Shown: positions 41,496-51,218, counted from the first letter of the stretch. The stretch: 64,000 bases of DNA from Streptomyces griseicoloratus (GCF_014534645.1 NZ_JACVQF010000218.1:62001-126000), one strand, 5' to 3'. Notes: generated from the letters alone by a model not told the origin. A program made the numbers and translations.

Positions 41496-44459
41496 TCACC
41501 CCCCAGCCGTCGGCTCCGGGGTGATCAGCCCTTGCCGGTAGGCCACCGCGACCGCCTCCGTACGGCTCGCCGCGCCCAGCTTCGCGAGGATGTTGGAGAC
41601 GTGGACGCTCGCCGTCTTGACGCTGATGAACAGCTCCTCGCCGATCTGCCGGTTGCTGCGACCGAGGGCCAGCAGCCGCAGCACCTCCCGCTCACGGGCC
41701 GTCAGCACCGGCCCGCGGTCCCCGCCGGCCGCTTCCCGCGTCAGCCGGCCGCGGCGGACCAGATCGTCCAGCCGCTCCCGCAGCGGCGCGGCCCCGAGCC
41801 GGTCGGCCTCCCGCCGTGTCGCATCGGCCTCGACGGCGGCCTCCTCGCGGCGGTCGGCCGCCAGCAGGGCCTCGGCCAGCCGCAGCCGGCACCGCGCGCG
41901 TTCGTAGACGTCGCCGTCGGCGAAGGCGGCCACCGCCGCCGCCCAGGCAGCCACGTCCGGCCCGGACACCGCCCGGGCCCACTCCGCCTCGGCGCGGGCC
42001 AGCCACGCCTGCCCCTCCGGGCCCTGCGGTATGCCGCCCTCGCCGCGCCCGGCCGACTCCCGTGCCTGTGCCACGAGTCCGGTCGCGGTGTCCGCCCAGC
42101 GGCGCGCCCCCTCCTCGTCGCCGGTCAGGCGCAGCCCGGCGGCCCGGTCGGCGACGGCGGCCAGAGCCAGAGCGGTGAGCCGGACCGTGACGTGGGGCCG
42201 CGTGCCCGCGGCGTCGGTGAGGGCCTCGACCGTCGACCGCATCCACCGCACGGCCTCCTCCGGGTCCCCGCGCAGCGCGGCGGCGTCGGTCAGCACGATG
42301 CCGGCGACCATCGTCCCCATCCAGTCGAACGGCCCCTCCAGCAGCGTGCGGGCGCGCTCGGCGGCCCCGAAGTCGCCGCGCGCCAGCGCCACGTACAGCC
42401 CGGGTCCCGCCGTGTAGCCGCCCGCGGCGGGCAGTGCCCCGGCATGGTCCGCCGCCTCGCGCACGCACTCGTCCCAGTGGCCCAGCGTGTACCGCACCAG
42501 CTGCCGCAGGTACCACATCTCCCGCGGATACGGCGCGGACAGCAGCCCGGAGCGGCGGGCCCGGTCCAGTCCCTCCGTCGCCCAGGGCAGGCACTCCTCC
42601 AGGTCGCCGGACTCGAAGCAGCCGATGGCGAGATTGAACAGCGCGCGCAGCTCCACCGGCGCGTTGCCCGCCCGCCGCGCCAGCTCCCGGGCCTCCTTCA
42701 GCCGTGCGCGGCCGGCCGGCGTGCGCCGGCCGTGTTCCTCCAGGCCGGCCAGGGAGATCAGCAGGTCGGCCCGGGCATCGGCGACACCCAGTTCCTCCGC
42801 GACGCGCAGGGCCCGCCGGGCGGTGCGCAGCGCGGTCTCGTGCTCGCCGACCTGGCGGGCGGTCACGACGTGCGTGGCGGCGGCCCACACCCAGGTCGCC
42901 GACGGGGGCTCGGCGGGGATCAGGGCGAGGGCCTCGCTGCTGTGCTCGAAGGCGGCCGTGAGGTGGTCGACGTTCAGCAGGTTCCCGGCCAGGGTGTAGC
43001 GGACCCGGGCGGCCAGCTCCAGGTCCGCGTCCTGGCCGAGGCCGGCCAGTGCGGACCGGGTCAGGGAGACCGCGCGGTGCAGCTCACCGGCGTGCGCGGC
43101 CGCCGCCGAGGCGCGCAGCGTCAGGGTCACGGTGTCGGTGCCCGCCGGCCGTGCCGAGGTGTCCACCGCCGCCCACAGGTCGAGGGCCGCCTCCACGTGC
43201 CGTAGCTCCTCGGCGGGCGCGCCGACGCGCTGGGCGTGGTCCGCGGCCTCCAGCGAGGCGGCGAGCGCCTCGGGCAGGTCGTGGCTCTCGCGGTAGTGGT
43301 GGGCGCGCTCGGCCGCGCTCCCGGCCCGGCGGTCCCGCCCGGCCAGCAGCCGGGCGAACGCGCCGTGCAGGCGGGCCCGTTCACCGGGGAGCAGGTCGGT
43401 GTAGACCGCCTCCCGCGCGAGGGCGTGCCGGAAGGAGTACGTGTCGCCCTCACCGGGGACGAGGAGCTGCCGCTCCACGGCCTCGCGCAGCGCCGCGTCC
43501 AGCTCCGCGTCGGGCAGCCCGACGGCGTCCCGCAGCAGGTCGTGCCCGACCCGGCGCCCGGCGACGGCGGCGGTGCGCAGCACCTGCTGGGCGGTGTCCG
43601 ACAGTTGCTCGAACCGGATGAGCAGCACGTCGACCAGGCCGCTGGGCACCCCTGACGCCGGCGCGTCGGTGGCCGCGACCAGTTCCTCCGCGTAGAAGGC
43701 GTTGCCCTCCGCGCGTTCGACGATCCGGTGCACCGTGGCGTCCGGCAGCGGGCGCTCCCGCAGGGCACGCACCAGCCGGGCCACGTCGGCGTCGGCCAGC
43801 GGCCGCAGCTCCATCCGCTCCACGGCGGGCAGCCGCACCAGCTCGGCGAGGAGCGGGCGCAGCGGGTGGCGGCGGTGCAGGTCGTCCGCCCGGTAGGAGG
43901 CGAGCACCGCGAGCCGGCGTGCGGGAGCCCCGCCCACCGGGTGCTGGAGGATCCCCCGGCTCAGCAGGAACCGCAGCAGGTCCCGGGAGGACTGGTCGGC
44001 CCAGTGCAGGTCCTCCAGGACCAGCAGCAGCGGGGCGACCTCCGCCAGGTCGGCCAGCAGCCCGGCCACGCCCTCGAAGAGCCGCAGCATCGCGTCCGCG
44101 TGACGCGCGGCGTCCGTACCGCCGCCGAGGAGCCGGTCGACGACCGGATGCGCGGCGAGCACGGAGGCGAACCGCTCGTCCCCGGCGAGCACACCCAGGA
44201 TCTCGGTGAACGGCAGATAGGGCAGACCCACGTCGCCGAGGTCGACGCAGTGCCCGGTGAGCACGGTGGTCCCGGCCTTCGTGGCCCGGTCGGCGACCTC
44301 GTCCAGAAGCCGGGTCTTGCCGACTCCGGCGTCCCCCGCGATCAGTACCGCGCGGGCCGCTCCGCCGCGGGCACGGTCCAGTACGCCGGTGAGGCGGGCG
44401 AGTTCGTCGTCTCGGCCGACGAGCGGGGTGGTGAATGAGGTCTGCGGCACGCGGTCCAT
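41496..44459 (-). CDS. LAL-type (large ATP-binding LuxR) transcriptional regulator
   Basis: The 987-residue protein has an N-terminal AAA/NB-ARC-like ATPase (Walker A GDAGVGKTR near residue 40, Walker B LLLVLEDLHWAD), a long alpha-helical TPR-like middle and a C-terminal LuxR helix-turn-helix (LTAREREVLRLLALGRSNRQIGEELFISVKTASVHVSNIL). LAL proteins usually activate nearby genes for secondary metabolism or sugar use. No cluster is adjacent, so the target is unclear. ATG 44459 is chosen over the frame open to 44522. Confidence 0.9.
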   Translation of the reverse strand: MDRVPQTSFTTPLVGRDDELARLTGVLDRARGGAARAVLIAGDAGVGKTRLLDEVADRATKAGTTVLTGHCVDLGDVGLPYLPFTEILGVLAGDERFASVLAAHPVVDRLLGGGTDAARHADAMLRLFEGVAGLLADLAEVAPLLLVLEDLHWADQSSRDLLRFLLSRGILQHPVGGAPARRLAVLASYRADDLHRRHPLRPLLAELVRLPAVERMELRPLADADVARLVRALRERPLPDATVHRIVERAEGNAFYAEELVAATDAPASGVPSGLVDVLLIRFEQLSDTAQQVLRTAAVAGRRVGHDLLRDAVGLPDAELDAALREAVERQLLVPGEGDTYSFRHALAREAVYTDLLPGERARLHGAFARLLAGRDRRAGSAAERAHHYRESHDLPEALAASLEAADHAQRVGAPAEELRHVEAALDLWAAVDTSARPAGTDTVTLTLRASAAAAHAGELHRAVSLTRSALAGLGQDADLELAARVRYTLAGNLLNVDHLTAAFEHSSEALALIPAEPPSATWVWAAATHVVTARQVGEHETALRTARRALRVAEELGVADARADLLISLAGLEEHGRRTPAGRARLKEARELARRAGNAPVELRALFNLAIGCFESGDLEECLPWATEGLDRARRSGLLSAPYPREMWYLRQLVRYTLGHWDECVREAADHAGALPAAGGYTAGPGLYVALARGDFGAAERARTLLEGPFDWMGTMVAGIVLTDAAALRGDPEEAVRWMRSTVEALTDAAGTRPHVTVRLTALALAAVADRAAGLRLTGDEEGARRWADTATGLVAQARESAGRGEGGIPQGPEGQAWLARAEAEWARAVSGPDVAAWAAAVAAFADGDVYERARCRLRLAEALLAADRREEAAVEADATRREADRLGAAPLRERLDDLVRRGRLTREAAGGDRGPVLTAREREVLRLLALGRSNRQIGEELFISVKTASVHVSNILAKLGAASRTEAVAVAYRQGLITPEPTAGG

Positions 44460-44544
44460 CCTGGCACGCGGCTCGGACGGCACCGCCGCGCCCGGTGCCG
44501 TCGCGCCGGCCCACCGGCCCACGAGGGCCGCGGGACGGTACCGT

Positions 44545-44898
44545 TCAGCGCCGCAGCGTCCGGGCCCAGTCCGCCGGTACCCGCCCCGCCGGGCCGGGGG
44601 ACGGCTGGTCCTCGGGGTGGCTGCGCGGCGGGGCGAGTTCCGGCCCGGACTCGCGCACCTCGTTCGTGGCGTAGTCCCAGAACCAGTCCTCGCCCGGCTC
44701 GAAGCTCTGCACCACCGGATGACCGGTGGCCCGGTAGTGGCCGGTGGCGTGCTGCCCCGGCGAGCTGTCGCAGCAGCCGATGTGACCGCAGGCGGCGCAG
44801 CGCCGCAGGTGGAACCACCAGCCGCCCGCGGCGTCGCACTCGACGCAGCCGGTGCCGCTCGGCAGGACGGCGGGGTCGATTCCGGTGTGACTGGTCAT
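44545..44898 (-). CDS. UBP-type zinc finger protein
   Basis: The 117-residue protein has a ZnF-UBP domain: CVECDAAGGWWFHLRRCAACGHIGCCDSSPGQHATGHYRATGHPVVQSFEPGEDWFWDYATNEV, with the Cys and His ligands in normal order. In eukaryotes this domain binds ubiquitin C-termini; bacteria encode it next to redox signalling genes with unknown ligand. The ATG overlaps the kinase stop codon (ATGA), placing it third in the operon with the histidine kinase and the receiver-flavoprotein. Confidence 0.88.
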   Translation of the reverse strand: MTSHTGIDPAVLPSGTGCVECDAAGGWWFHLRRCAACGHIGCCDSSPGQHATGHYRATGHPVVQSFEPGEDWFWDYATNEVRESGPELAPPRSHPEDQPSPGPAGRVPADWARTLRR

Positions 44899-46352
44899 GC
44901 CGGCTCCTCGGTCGGTTCGGGTTCGGCGGCGGTGAGCGGAAGGAGGACCTGGAAGCGGGTGTCGCCCGGCTCGGAGGTGACCTGGAGGGTGCCGTGGTGC
45001 TTGTCGACCACGATCCGCCAGGAGATGTCCAGGCCGAGCCCGGTGCCCTCGCCCACCGGCTTGGTGGTGAAGAACGGGTCGAAGATGCGCCCCCGGATCT
45101 CCTGGGGGATCCCGGTGCCGGTGTCGCGGAACTCCACCAGCAGCCGGTCGTGGTCGAGCGCGGTCCGCACGGTCAGTGTGCCCTCCGCACCCGTGGAGCG
45201 CATGGCGGAGACCGCGTTGTCGATCAGGTTGGTCCACACCTGGTTCAGCTCCGCCGGATACCCGGGGATGCTCGGCAGCGTGCGGTCGTACTCCTTGACG
45301 ACCCGGATCCGCGGGCCGATCTTGCCCGACAGCATCAGCAGGGTGCTGTCGAGGAGTTCATGGACGTCGACGATCCGGTAGGGGGCCCGGTCGAGCTGCG
45401 CGTACTGCTTGGCGGCGTCCACGAGGTGGGAGATACGGGCGGTGGAGTCCGCGATCTCGTCCATCAGCAGCTCGGTCTCCACCGTGTAGTTCAGCCAGCC
45501 GACCGCCCCCGGCAGGATCTCCTCGTCCACGGCCGCCGCGACCTGGTCCAGCCACTCGGTGTCCAGCCCCGCCTGCACGAACGTCGGCGCGATCTGCCAG
45601 CCGCCCTCGATGCCGTGGTCGTCCAGCCAGTCGGTCAGTGCGTCCTCCCGGTCGGCCGCCTCCAGCGGGCTGAGCGACGGCGCCTTTGCGACCCGCTCGG
45701 CGGTGCGCTCCTGGAGGTCGATGAGATCGGCCAGCGCGTCACGCGAGAACGGTCCTTCGGCGATGACGGCGAGCTTGTGCCGCATCTTCGCCACCCGCTC
45801 CCGCAGGGACTCCGTGGCGCGCACGGCCGCGGCGGCCGGGTTGTTCAGCTCGTGCGTGAGACCGGCCGACAACGAGCCGAGCGCCAGCAGCCGTTCGCGC
45901 TGGCCGATGGCCCGCTGGGTGTTCTTCGACCCGAAGAAGAGCCCCTCCAGCAGATGCACCGCCATCGGGAACCACTCCTGCATGACGCTCGCGAAGGTGT
46001 CCGCGGGCAGCACGAAGAACCGCGTCGGCTCGGTCACGCGCATGGAGTTGTTGTAGACCTGCGGCACCCGGTCCCCGAGGTACGCCTGCATCGACCCGGC
46101 GTACACTCCGCGCTGCGAGGTCCGGCTGACCTCCACGTCGTCCCCGCCGACCCGGCGCGAGAGCACCACCGTGCCCTCCAGCATCACGTAGAAGCAGGTG
46201 GCCGGTTCCCCCTCGGCGTACACCGGACCGGGCTCGAACAGCTCCACCCGGCCCTCCGCGCACAGCCGGCCCAGCTGCTCCGGCGTCAGCTTCTCGAACA
46301 GGAACAGCGACCCGATCTCCTCGGGGCTGCACGGCATCGGCCGCCCGCTCAC
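44895..46352 (-). CDS. Cyclic-nucleotide-binding-domain sensor histidine kinase
   Basis: The 485-residue protein has a Crp-like cNMP domain (about 10-130, LFLFEKLTPEQLGRLCAEGRVELFEPGPVYAEGEPATCFYVMLEG), a dimerisation/phosphoacceptor helix with the H box LSAGLTHELNNPAAAAV, and an HATPase domain (NQVWTNLIDNAVSAM, DTGTGIP, FTTKPVGEGTGLGL). It has no transmembrane helix, so it senses a cytoplasmic signal. GTG 46352 overlaps the stop of the receiver-flavoprotein gene (GTGA). The likely phosphate acceptor is the receiver domain fused to that flavoprotein. Confidence 0.9.
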   Translation of the reverse strand: MSGRPMPCSPEEIGSLFLFEKLTPEQLGRLCAEGRVELFEPGPVYAEGEPATCFYVMLEGTVVLSRRVGGDDVEVSRTSQRGVYAGSMQAYLGDRVPQVYNNSMRVTEPTRFFVLPADTFASVMQEWFPMAVHLLEGLFFGSKNTQRAIGQRERLLALGSLSAGLTHELNNPAAAAVRATESLRERVAKMRHKLAVIAEGPFSRDALADLIDLQERTAERVAKAPSLSPLEAADREDALTDWLDDHGIEGGWQIAPTFVQAGLDTEWLDQVAAAVDEEILPGAVGWLNYTVETELLMDEIADSTARISHLVDAAKQYAQLDRAPYRIVDVHELLDSTLLMLSGKIGPRIRVVKEYDRTLPSIPGYPAELNQVWTNLIDNAVSAMRSTGAEGTLTVRTALDHDRLLVEFRDTGTGIPQEIRGRIFDPFFTTKPVGEGTGLGLDISWRIVVDKHHGTLQVTSEPGDTRFQVLLPLTAAEPEPTEEPA

Positions 46353-48025
46353 GACTGCTCCAGGTACCGGTGGACGAGCATCACGGCCATGGCTCCCTCT
46401 CCGACGGCGGACGCGACCCGCTTGGCCGACTCCGCGCGGGCGTCCCCCGCCACGAACACGCCCGGGACGCTGGTCTCCAGGTGGTACGGCGGCCGGTCCA
46501 GCTCCCACTCCGCCGGCGGCCGTCCGTCGGGCGTCAGGTCGGGCCCGGCGAGGATGAACCCGCGCTCGTCGCGCAGGACCGTGCCGTCCAGCCAGTCGGT
46601 CAGCGGGGCCGCGCCGATGAACACGAACAGCCACTGGGCGTCGACGAGCTCGCTGCGCCCGCTCTGCGTGTCCCGCAGGGTCAGCCGCTCCAGCCGGCCG
46701 TCCCCGTGGGCCTCCTCGACGACGGTGCCGCAGCGCACCACGATGTTCGGCATCCGGTCGATCTGCTGGATCAGGTAGTGCGACATCGACGCCGCCAGGG
46801 ACGGCCCGCGCACCAGCAGGGTCACCGACTTGGCGCCCCGGGCCAGATACATCGCCGCCTGCCCGGCGGAGTTCGCGCCGCCCACGATGTACACGTCGTG
46901 GCCCTGGCAGGAGGCCGCCTCCGTCAGCGCCGACCCGTAGAAGACACCGCAGCCGGTCAGCTCGTCCGTGCCCGGAGCGGGGAGCTGCCGGTACGACACA
47001 CCGGTCGCGAGGATCACGCTGTGCGCGGCGACCGCCGAACCGTCCGAGAACCGCACGATCCGCGCCGACCCGCAGACCTCCAGGCCGGTCACCTCCCGCG
47101 CGGTGAGGATCTCGGCGCCGAACTTCGCCGCCTGCCGCCGCGCCCGCTCGGTGAGCTGCCCGCCCGACACCCCGTCCGGGAAGCCGAGGTAGTTCTCGAT
47201 CCGCGAGCTCTGCCCGGCCTGCCCGCCGGTCGCCGACCGCTCCACCAGAACCGTCCGCAGCCCTTCCGACGCCCCGTAGACGGCCGCGCCGAGCCCCGCC
47301 GGACCGCCGCCGACCACCACCAGGTCGTAGAAGTCCGACGCCGGCGTCGTCGCCAGACCGACGTGGGCGGCGAGATCGGGTGCCTCCGGCTCCACCAGCG
47401 GCGTCCCGTCCGGCGTGATCACCACCGGCAGCCGCTGCCCGTCCTGCCCCGCGGCCGCGAGCAGCCGCCGCCCCTCCGGCTCCTCGGCGGAGTACCACCG
47501 GTAGGGCACCTGGTTGCGGGCCAGGAACTCCCGGACCTCCGAGGAACGCGCCGACCAGCGGTGCCCGACGACCTTGGTGCTCGGCACGGGCCGGTGGTCG
47601 CCGGTGCGCCACGCCTGGAGCAGGTCGTCCACGACCGGGTACAGCTTCTCCTCCGGCGGGTCCCAGGGCTTGAGCAGGTAGTGGTCGAGGTCGACGACGT
47701 TGATCGCGTCGATCGCCGCGCCCGTGTCCGCGTACGCCGTCAGCAGCACCCGCCGCGCCCCCGGGTACACGTCCATGGCCTGTTCGAGGAATTCGATGCC
47801 GTTCATCCCGGGCATGCGGTAGTCGGCGAGGACCACGGCCACCAGGTCGCCACGCAGCTTCAGCTCGCGCAGCGCCTGCAGCGCGGACTCGCCGGACTCC
47901 GCCCGGACGATCCGGTGCGTGGCGCCGTAACGCCGCCGCAGGTCTCGGGCGACGGCCCGGGAGACTCCCGGATCGTCGTCCACGGTCATGATGACGGTCC
48001 GCGCCGACTCGGCGGCCTGTGCCAT
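46349..48025 (-). CDS. Response regulator receiver fused to thioredoxin-reductase-like FAD oxidoreductase
   Basis: The 558 residues contain a CheY-like receiver (about 10-130, VDDDPG and phospho-acceptor Asp68 in VLADYRMPGMNG, then TAYAD and LLKPW), a linker with a thioredoxin/glutaredoxin-like segment and a TrxR-like flavoprotein (about 240-558, VVVGGGPAGLGAAVYGASEG, ATGVSYR, VYIVGGANSAGQAA, VFVAGDARAE). The active-site CxxC of thioredoxin reductase is absent (GVFYGSALTEAASC). There is no DNA-binding output, so signalling probably acts on the redox domain. It is the first gene of the three-gene operon. Confidence 0.92.
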   Translation of the reverse strand: MAQAAESARTVIMTVDDDPGVSRAVARDLRRRYGATHRIVRAESGESALQALRELKLRGDLVAVVLADYRMPGMNGIEFLEQAMDVYPGARRVLLTAYADTGAAIDAINVVDLDHYLLKPWDPPEEKLYPVVDDLLQAWRTGDHRPVPSTKVVGHRWSARSSEVREFLARNQVPYRWYSAEEPEGRRLLAAAGQDGQRLPVVITPDGTPLVEPEAPDLAAHVGLATTPASDFYDLVVVGGGPAGLGAAVYGASEGLRTVLVERSATGGQAGQSSRIENYLGFPDGVSGGQLTERARRQAAKFGAEILTAREVTGLEVCGSARIVRFSDGSAVAAHSVILATGVSYRQLPAPGTDELTGCGVFYGSALTEAASCQGHDVYIVGGANSAGQAAMYLARGAKSVTLLVRGPSLAASMSHYLIQQIDRMPNIVVRCGTVVEEAHGDGRLERLTLRDTQSGRSELVDAQWLFVFIGAAPLTDWLDGTVLRDERGFILAGPDLTPDGRPPAEWELDRPPYHLETSVPGVFVAGDARAESAKRVASAVGEGAMAVMLVHRYLEQS

Positions 48026-48216
48026 ACGTCCCCCACGTCGCGAGGCCGGGTTCACGGCACGGCGTCCCCGTCACCGCACCGGCCTGACGCCCATCGTATG
48101 TTCGATCGCACCGCCTCGCTCAGGCACGGGAGACCCCGGCCTCCCGGTCGTGGCCCCGGCGGCGGCTTGGTGAAGACTGGGCCCGACCGACGAGAGCGAC
48201 ACAGGGAGGAACCCCC

Positions 48217-49089
48217 ATGACGCGTCCGATCACGGCAGGGGTGGACGGATCGCAGGAGAGCCTGGCCGCACTGGGCTGGGCGGCGCGGGAGGCGGTCCGC
48301 CGCGGGACGCCGCTGCGGGTGGTGCACGCCTGGCGGTTCCAGCCGCGCGAGGTGGTCGACGCGGGAGACCGGGACACGCAGGAGCGGTGGGTCCGGGACT
48401 CGGTGGCCGAGGCCGTCCGGACCGTCACGGAACGCCACCCGGAGCTGGAGGTGTCGACCGACGTGCGCGAGGGCGACCCCGTCGCCACGCTGCTCGCCGC
48501 GGCGGCCGGTGCCGAGACGCTCGTGCTCGGCTCGCGCGGCCGAGCGGCGGTCGTCGGCTTCCTGCTCGGCTCCGTCGGCCAGCAGGTGATCGCCGGGACC
48601 ACGTCGCCCGTCGTCCTCGTCCGCGCCGGGGACCGCGCCACCGCGGAGGCCGCCGGCCGGGAGATCGTCGTGGGCCAGCAAGGAGAGCCGGAGGACAGCG
48701 CCGACGTGCTCGGCTTCGCCTTCGAGACGGCCGCGGCGCGCGGTGCCACCGTGCGGGCCGTACGGGCCTGGACCCTGCCGCCGGTGTTCGCCTACAGCCC
48801 CGCCTCCCTCAAGATGCTCGACGAAGCCGGGGGCCTGGAGCCGTACGAGAAGAAGGCGCTCGCCGAGTCGCTGAGGCCGTGGCGCGAGCGCTTCCCCGGC
48901 GTCCCGGTGGTCGAGCACGTGGAGATGGGCAGCGCCGGGCAGGTGCTGCTGTCGGTGTCCGGCCGGGCCCAGTTGATGGTCGTCGGCCGCCGGGCCCGCC
49001 GTACCGCCGTCGGCGCCCGGATCGGCTCCGTCGCGCACGGCGTCCTGCACCACGCGGACTGCCCGGTCGCGGTCGTCCCGCACCGGTGA
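48217..49089 (+). CDS. Universal stress protein, two Usp domains
   Basis: The 290-residue tandem UspA protein has a first domain (about 1-140, ITAGVDGSQESLAALGWAAREA ... LVLGSRGRAAVVGFLLGSVGQQVIAGTTSPVVLVR) that carries the ATP-binding GxRGx9G(S/T) motif, and a second (about 148-288, LMVVGRRARRTAVGARIGSVAHGVLHHADCPVAVVP). It is probably an ATP-binding cytoplasmic stress protein. AGGGAGGAAC precedes the ATG. It is divergent from the receiver-flavoprotein operon, suggesting shared redox or hypoxia control. Confidence 0.92.
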   Translation: MTRPITAGVDGSQESLAALGWAAREAVRRGTPLRVVHAWRFQPREVVDAGDRDTQERWVRDSVAEAVRTVTERHPELEVSTDVREGDPVATLLAAAAGAETLVLGSRGRAAVVGFLLGSVGQQVIAGTTSPVVLVRAGDRATAEAAGREIVVGQQGEPEDSADVLGFAFETAAARGATVRAVRAWTLPPVFAYSPASLKMLDEAGGLEPYEKKALAESLRPWRERFPGVPVVEHVEMGSAGQVLLSVSGRAQLMVVGRRARRTAVGARIGSVAHGVLHHADCPVAVVPHR

Positions 49090-49111
49090 CGCGCGCGGAC
49101 GCCCGCACGAC

Positions 49112-50344
49112 TCAGTCCGCCGTGGGCTGCAGCGTCTCCCGGGCCTTGGGCAGGATGTTCTCGATGTAGTCCCTGACGGCCGTGTCCAGACCGATGTCGT
49201 GCTGCGCCCGCTCGGACAGGTACCAGCGGTGCTCCAGCAGCTCGTGGTAGATCTCGGCCGGGTCCATGGCGCCCCGCAGCTCGCGCGGCACGGCCCGCAC
49301 GGTCGGCCGGAACACCTCCCGCACCCAGCGGTGGGCCAGCACCTCCGGCCGGGCGCCGAGGGGATCGCCGGGGGCGTAGTCCTCCTGCGTGGCCATCCAG
49401 CTCTCCAGGTCGTTCAGCAGCCGGCGGGCCTGGTTCTCCTCGGCGTCCAGGCCCGTCAGGCGCAGCAGCTGGCGCTGATGGTGGCCCGCGTCGACGACCT
49501 TGGGCACGAAGGTCACCGTGTCGCCGTTGCCGGCGTGCTCGATCTGCATCTCGGCGACGTCGAAGCCGAGGTCGTTGAGCCGGCGTATCCGGCGTTCTAT
49601 GTAGTGGTACTTGCCCGCCGGGTAGACGGAGGTGCGGGTCAGCTCCTCCCACAGGCTCCGGTAGCGGGCGCAGATCTCGGTGCCGAAGTCCACCGGGTCG
49701 ACGGAGGGGTGCAGGGCCCCGGACGCCTCCAGGTCGAGCAGTTCGCCGCTGATGTTGACGCGGGCGAGGTCGAGGTCGTAGTCGCGCTGCCCGGGGCTCA
49801 GCTGCGCGTGCAGTTCCCCGGTCTCGGCGTCCACCAGGTACGCGGCGTAGGCGCCCGCGTCGCGCCGGAAGAGCGTGTTGGACAGCGAGCAGTCGCCCCA
49901 GGCGAAGCCGGCCAGGTGCAGCCGCACCAGCAGCACGGCCAGGGCGTCCATCAGGCGGTGCATGGTCGCCGGGCGCAGCGTGGTCTCGAACATCGACCGG
50001 TACGGCATCGAGCCGCCGAGGTGCCGCGTGATCAGCACGGGTTCCAGCGCCTCGCCGGCGCCGTCGGTGCGGCCGGTGACCACGCCGAGGGCGTCCACCG
50101 CAGGGATGGCGAGCCGGTCCAGGTCGCGCAGCAGCTCGTACTCGCGCAGCGCGGGCCGTTCGGCGAGCTCCTTGACGGCGATCACCTCGTCCCCGGCCCG
50201 CGCGTAGCGGACGACGTGGCGGGAGATGCCGCGCGGCAGCGGCACGAGGTATTCCTCGGGCCACTCCTCCAGGGGCAGGTGCCACGGCAGTTCGAGCAGG
50301 AGGGCGGGGTGCTCCGGGTTGGTGGCGCTGATCTGCAAGGCCAT
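49112..50344 (-). CDS. DUF4032 domain protein with kinase-like fold
   Basis: The 410-residue protein has a lipopolysaccharide-kinase-like N-terminal part (VIAVKELAERPALREYELLRDL, LAGFAWGDCSLSNTLFRRD, YLVDAETGEL) followed by the DUF4032 C-terminal region (SVYPAGKYHYIERRIRRLNDLGFDVAEM). The invariant Lys and the WGDCSLSN / VDAETGE pair correspond to the ATP lysine, catalytic loop and metal-binding Asp, so it may phosphorylate an unknown substrate. It is convergent with the Usp gene. Confidence 0.85.
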   Translation of the reverse strand: MALQISATNPEHPALLLELPWHLPLEEWPEEYLVPLPRGISRHVVRYARAGDEVIAVKELAERPALREYELLRDLDRLAIPAVDALGVVTGRTDGAGEALEPVLITRHLGGSMPYRSMFETTLRPATMHRLMDALAVLLVRLHLAGFAWGDCSLSNTLFRRDAGAYAAYLVDAETGELHAQLSPGQRDYDLDLARVNISGELLDLEASGALHPSVDPVDFGTEICARYRSLWEELTRTSVYPAGKYHYIERRIRRLNDLGFDVAEMQIEHAGNGDTVTFVPKVVDAGHHQRQLLRLTGLDAEENQARRLLNDLESWMATQEDYAPGDPLGARPEVLAHRWVREVFRPTVRAVPRELRGAMDPAEIYHELLEHRWYLSERAQHDIGLDTAVRDYIENILPKARETLQPTAD

Positions 50345-50396
50345 GGCCCCGACTCTAGAGCGCCCCTGCCACGGCCGGCCGCGGCAGGGGCCGGTT

Positions 50397-51143
50397 CTAG
50401 CGCGCCCGTTCCCCGGCCAGCCGTGCGGCCTCCCGCACCGGGCCGTGGTGGACGGGTCCGTGCCCGGGGAGCAGCACGTCGCCGTCCAGCTCCGCGAGGA
50501 CGTCCAGCGAGGCCACGGTCCGCGCCCGCTCGTGGTGGAACATGTCGGGCAGCAGCTGCGGTCCCTCGATCCTCGACGTGGGGTGGCCGCTCACCAGGGC
50601 GTCGCCGGAGATCACCACTCCGGCGCCGGGCAGATGGTAGGCGCAGTGCCCGTCGGTGTGCCCCGGGGTGTGCACGGGAACGGGCCGGCCGGGCAGGTCG
50701 AGGGGACCGGCCGCCGGGAACGGTGCCGGGGAGGCGACCGGGAGGTGGGCCGTGCCGCCGGAGCGGATCACGTGCGCGGCCCAGGGCAGCACGCCCGGCC
50801 GCCAGCCGTTGCGCAGCACCGTGCCGACGGTGACCTGGTGCAGGAAGTCCCGCCGCGCGTGCGGTACTTCGGCCTCGTGCAGCAGGACGGGCGTGCCGTA
50901 GACCCGGCGCAGGTACTCGGCCGAGCCCAGGTGGTCGTTGTGGGCGTGGGTGATCAGTACGGCCGCCACCGCCTCCGGGGAACTCCCCACGGCGGCGAGG
51001 GAGTCCAGAAGCAGCTGCCGGTCGCCGGGGTAGCCGGTGTCGACCAGCGTCACCGCGTCGCCGTCGGTGAGGATCACCCAGTTGGTGTTGCTGCCGTGCA
51101 CCAGGTAGGTGCCGTCGGCGACGTGCTGGACGTTGGCGCGCAT
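50397..51143 (-). CDS. MBL-fold metallo-hydrolase
   Basis: The 248-residue protein has all metal-binding motifs of the metallo-beta-lactamase fold: HAHNDHLG, HTPGHTDGH, SGDALVSGH and PGHGPVHHG. The glyoxalase II-like pattern suggests a thioester or lactone hydrolase; the substrate is unknown. ATG 51143 is at the domain start; a frame open to 51185 adds Arg-rich residues without a ribosome site. Confidence 0.88.
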   Translation of the reverse strand: MRANVQHVADGTYLVHGSNTNWVILTDGDAVTLVDTGYPGDRQLLLDSLAAVGSSPEAVAAVLITHAHNDHLGSAEYLRRVYGTPVLLHEAEVPHARRDFLHQVTVGTVLRNGWRPGVLPWAAHVIRSGGTAHLPVASPAPFPAAGPLDLPGRPVPVHTPGHTDGHCAYHLPGAGVVISGDALVSGHPTSRIEGPQLLPDMFHHERARTVASLDVLAELDGDVLLPGHGPVHHGPVREAARLAGERAR

Positions 51144-51218
51144 CGATCTCCCCGCGTCCCGAGGTGGCTGTCGTCGGACAGCCAACCAGATGCGGGGCCC
51201 CCGAGGGTCCCCGCCGCG

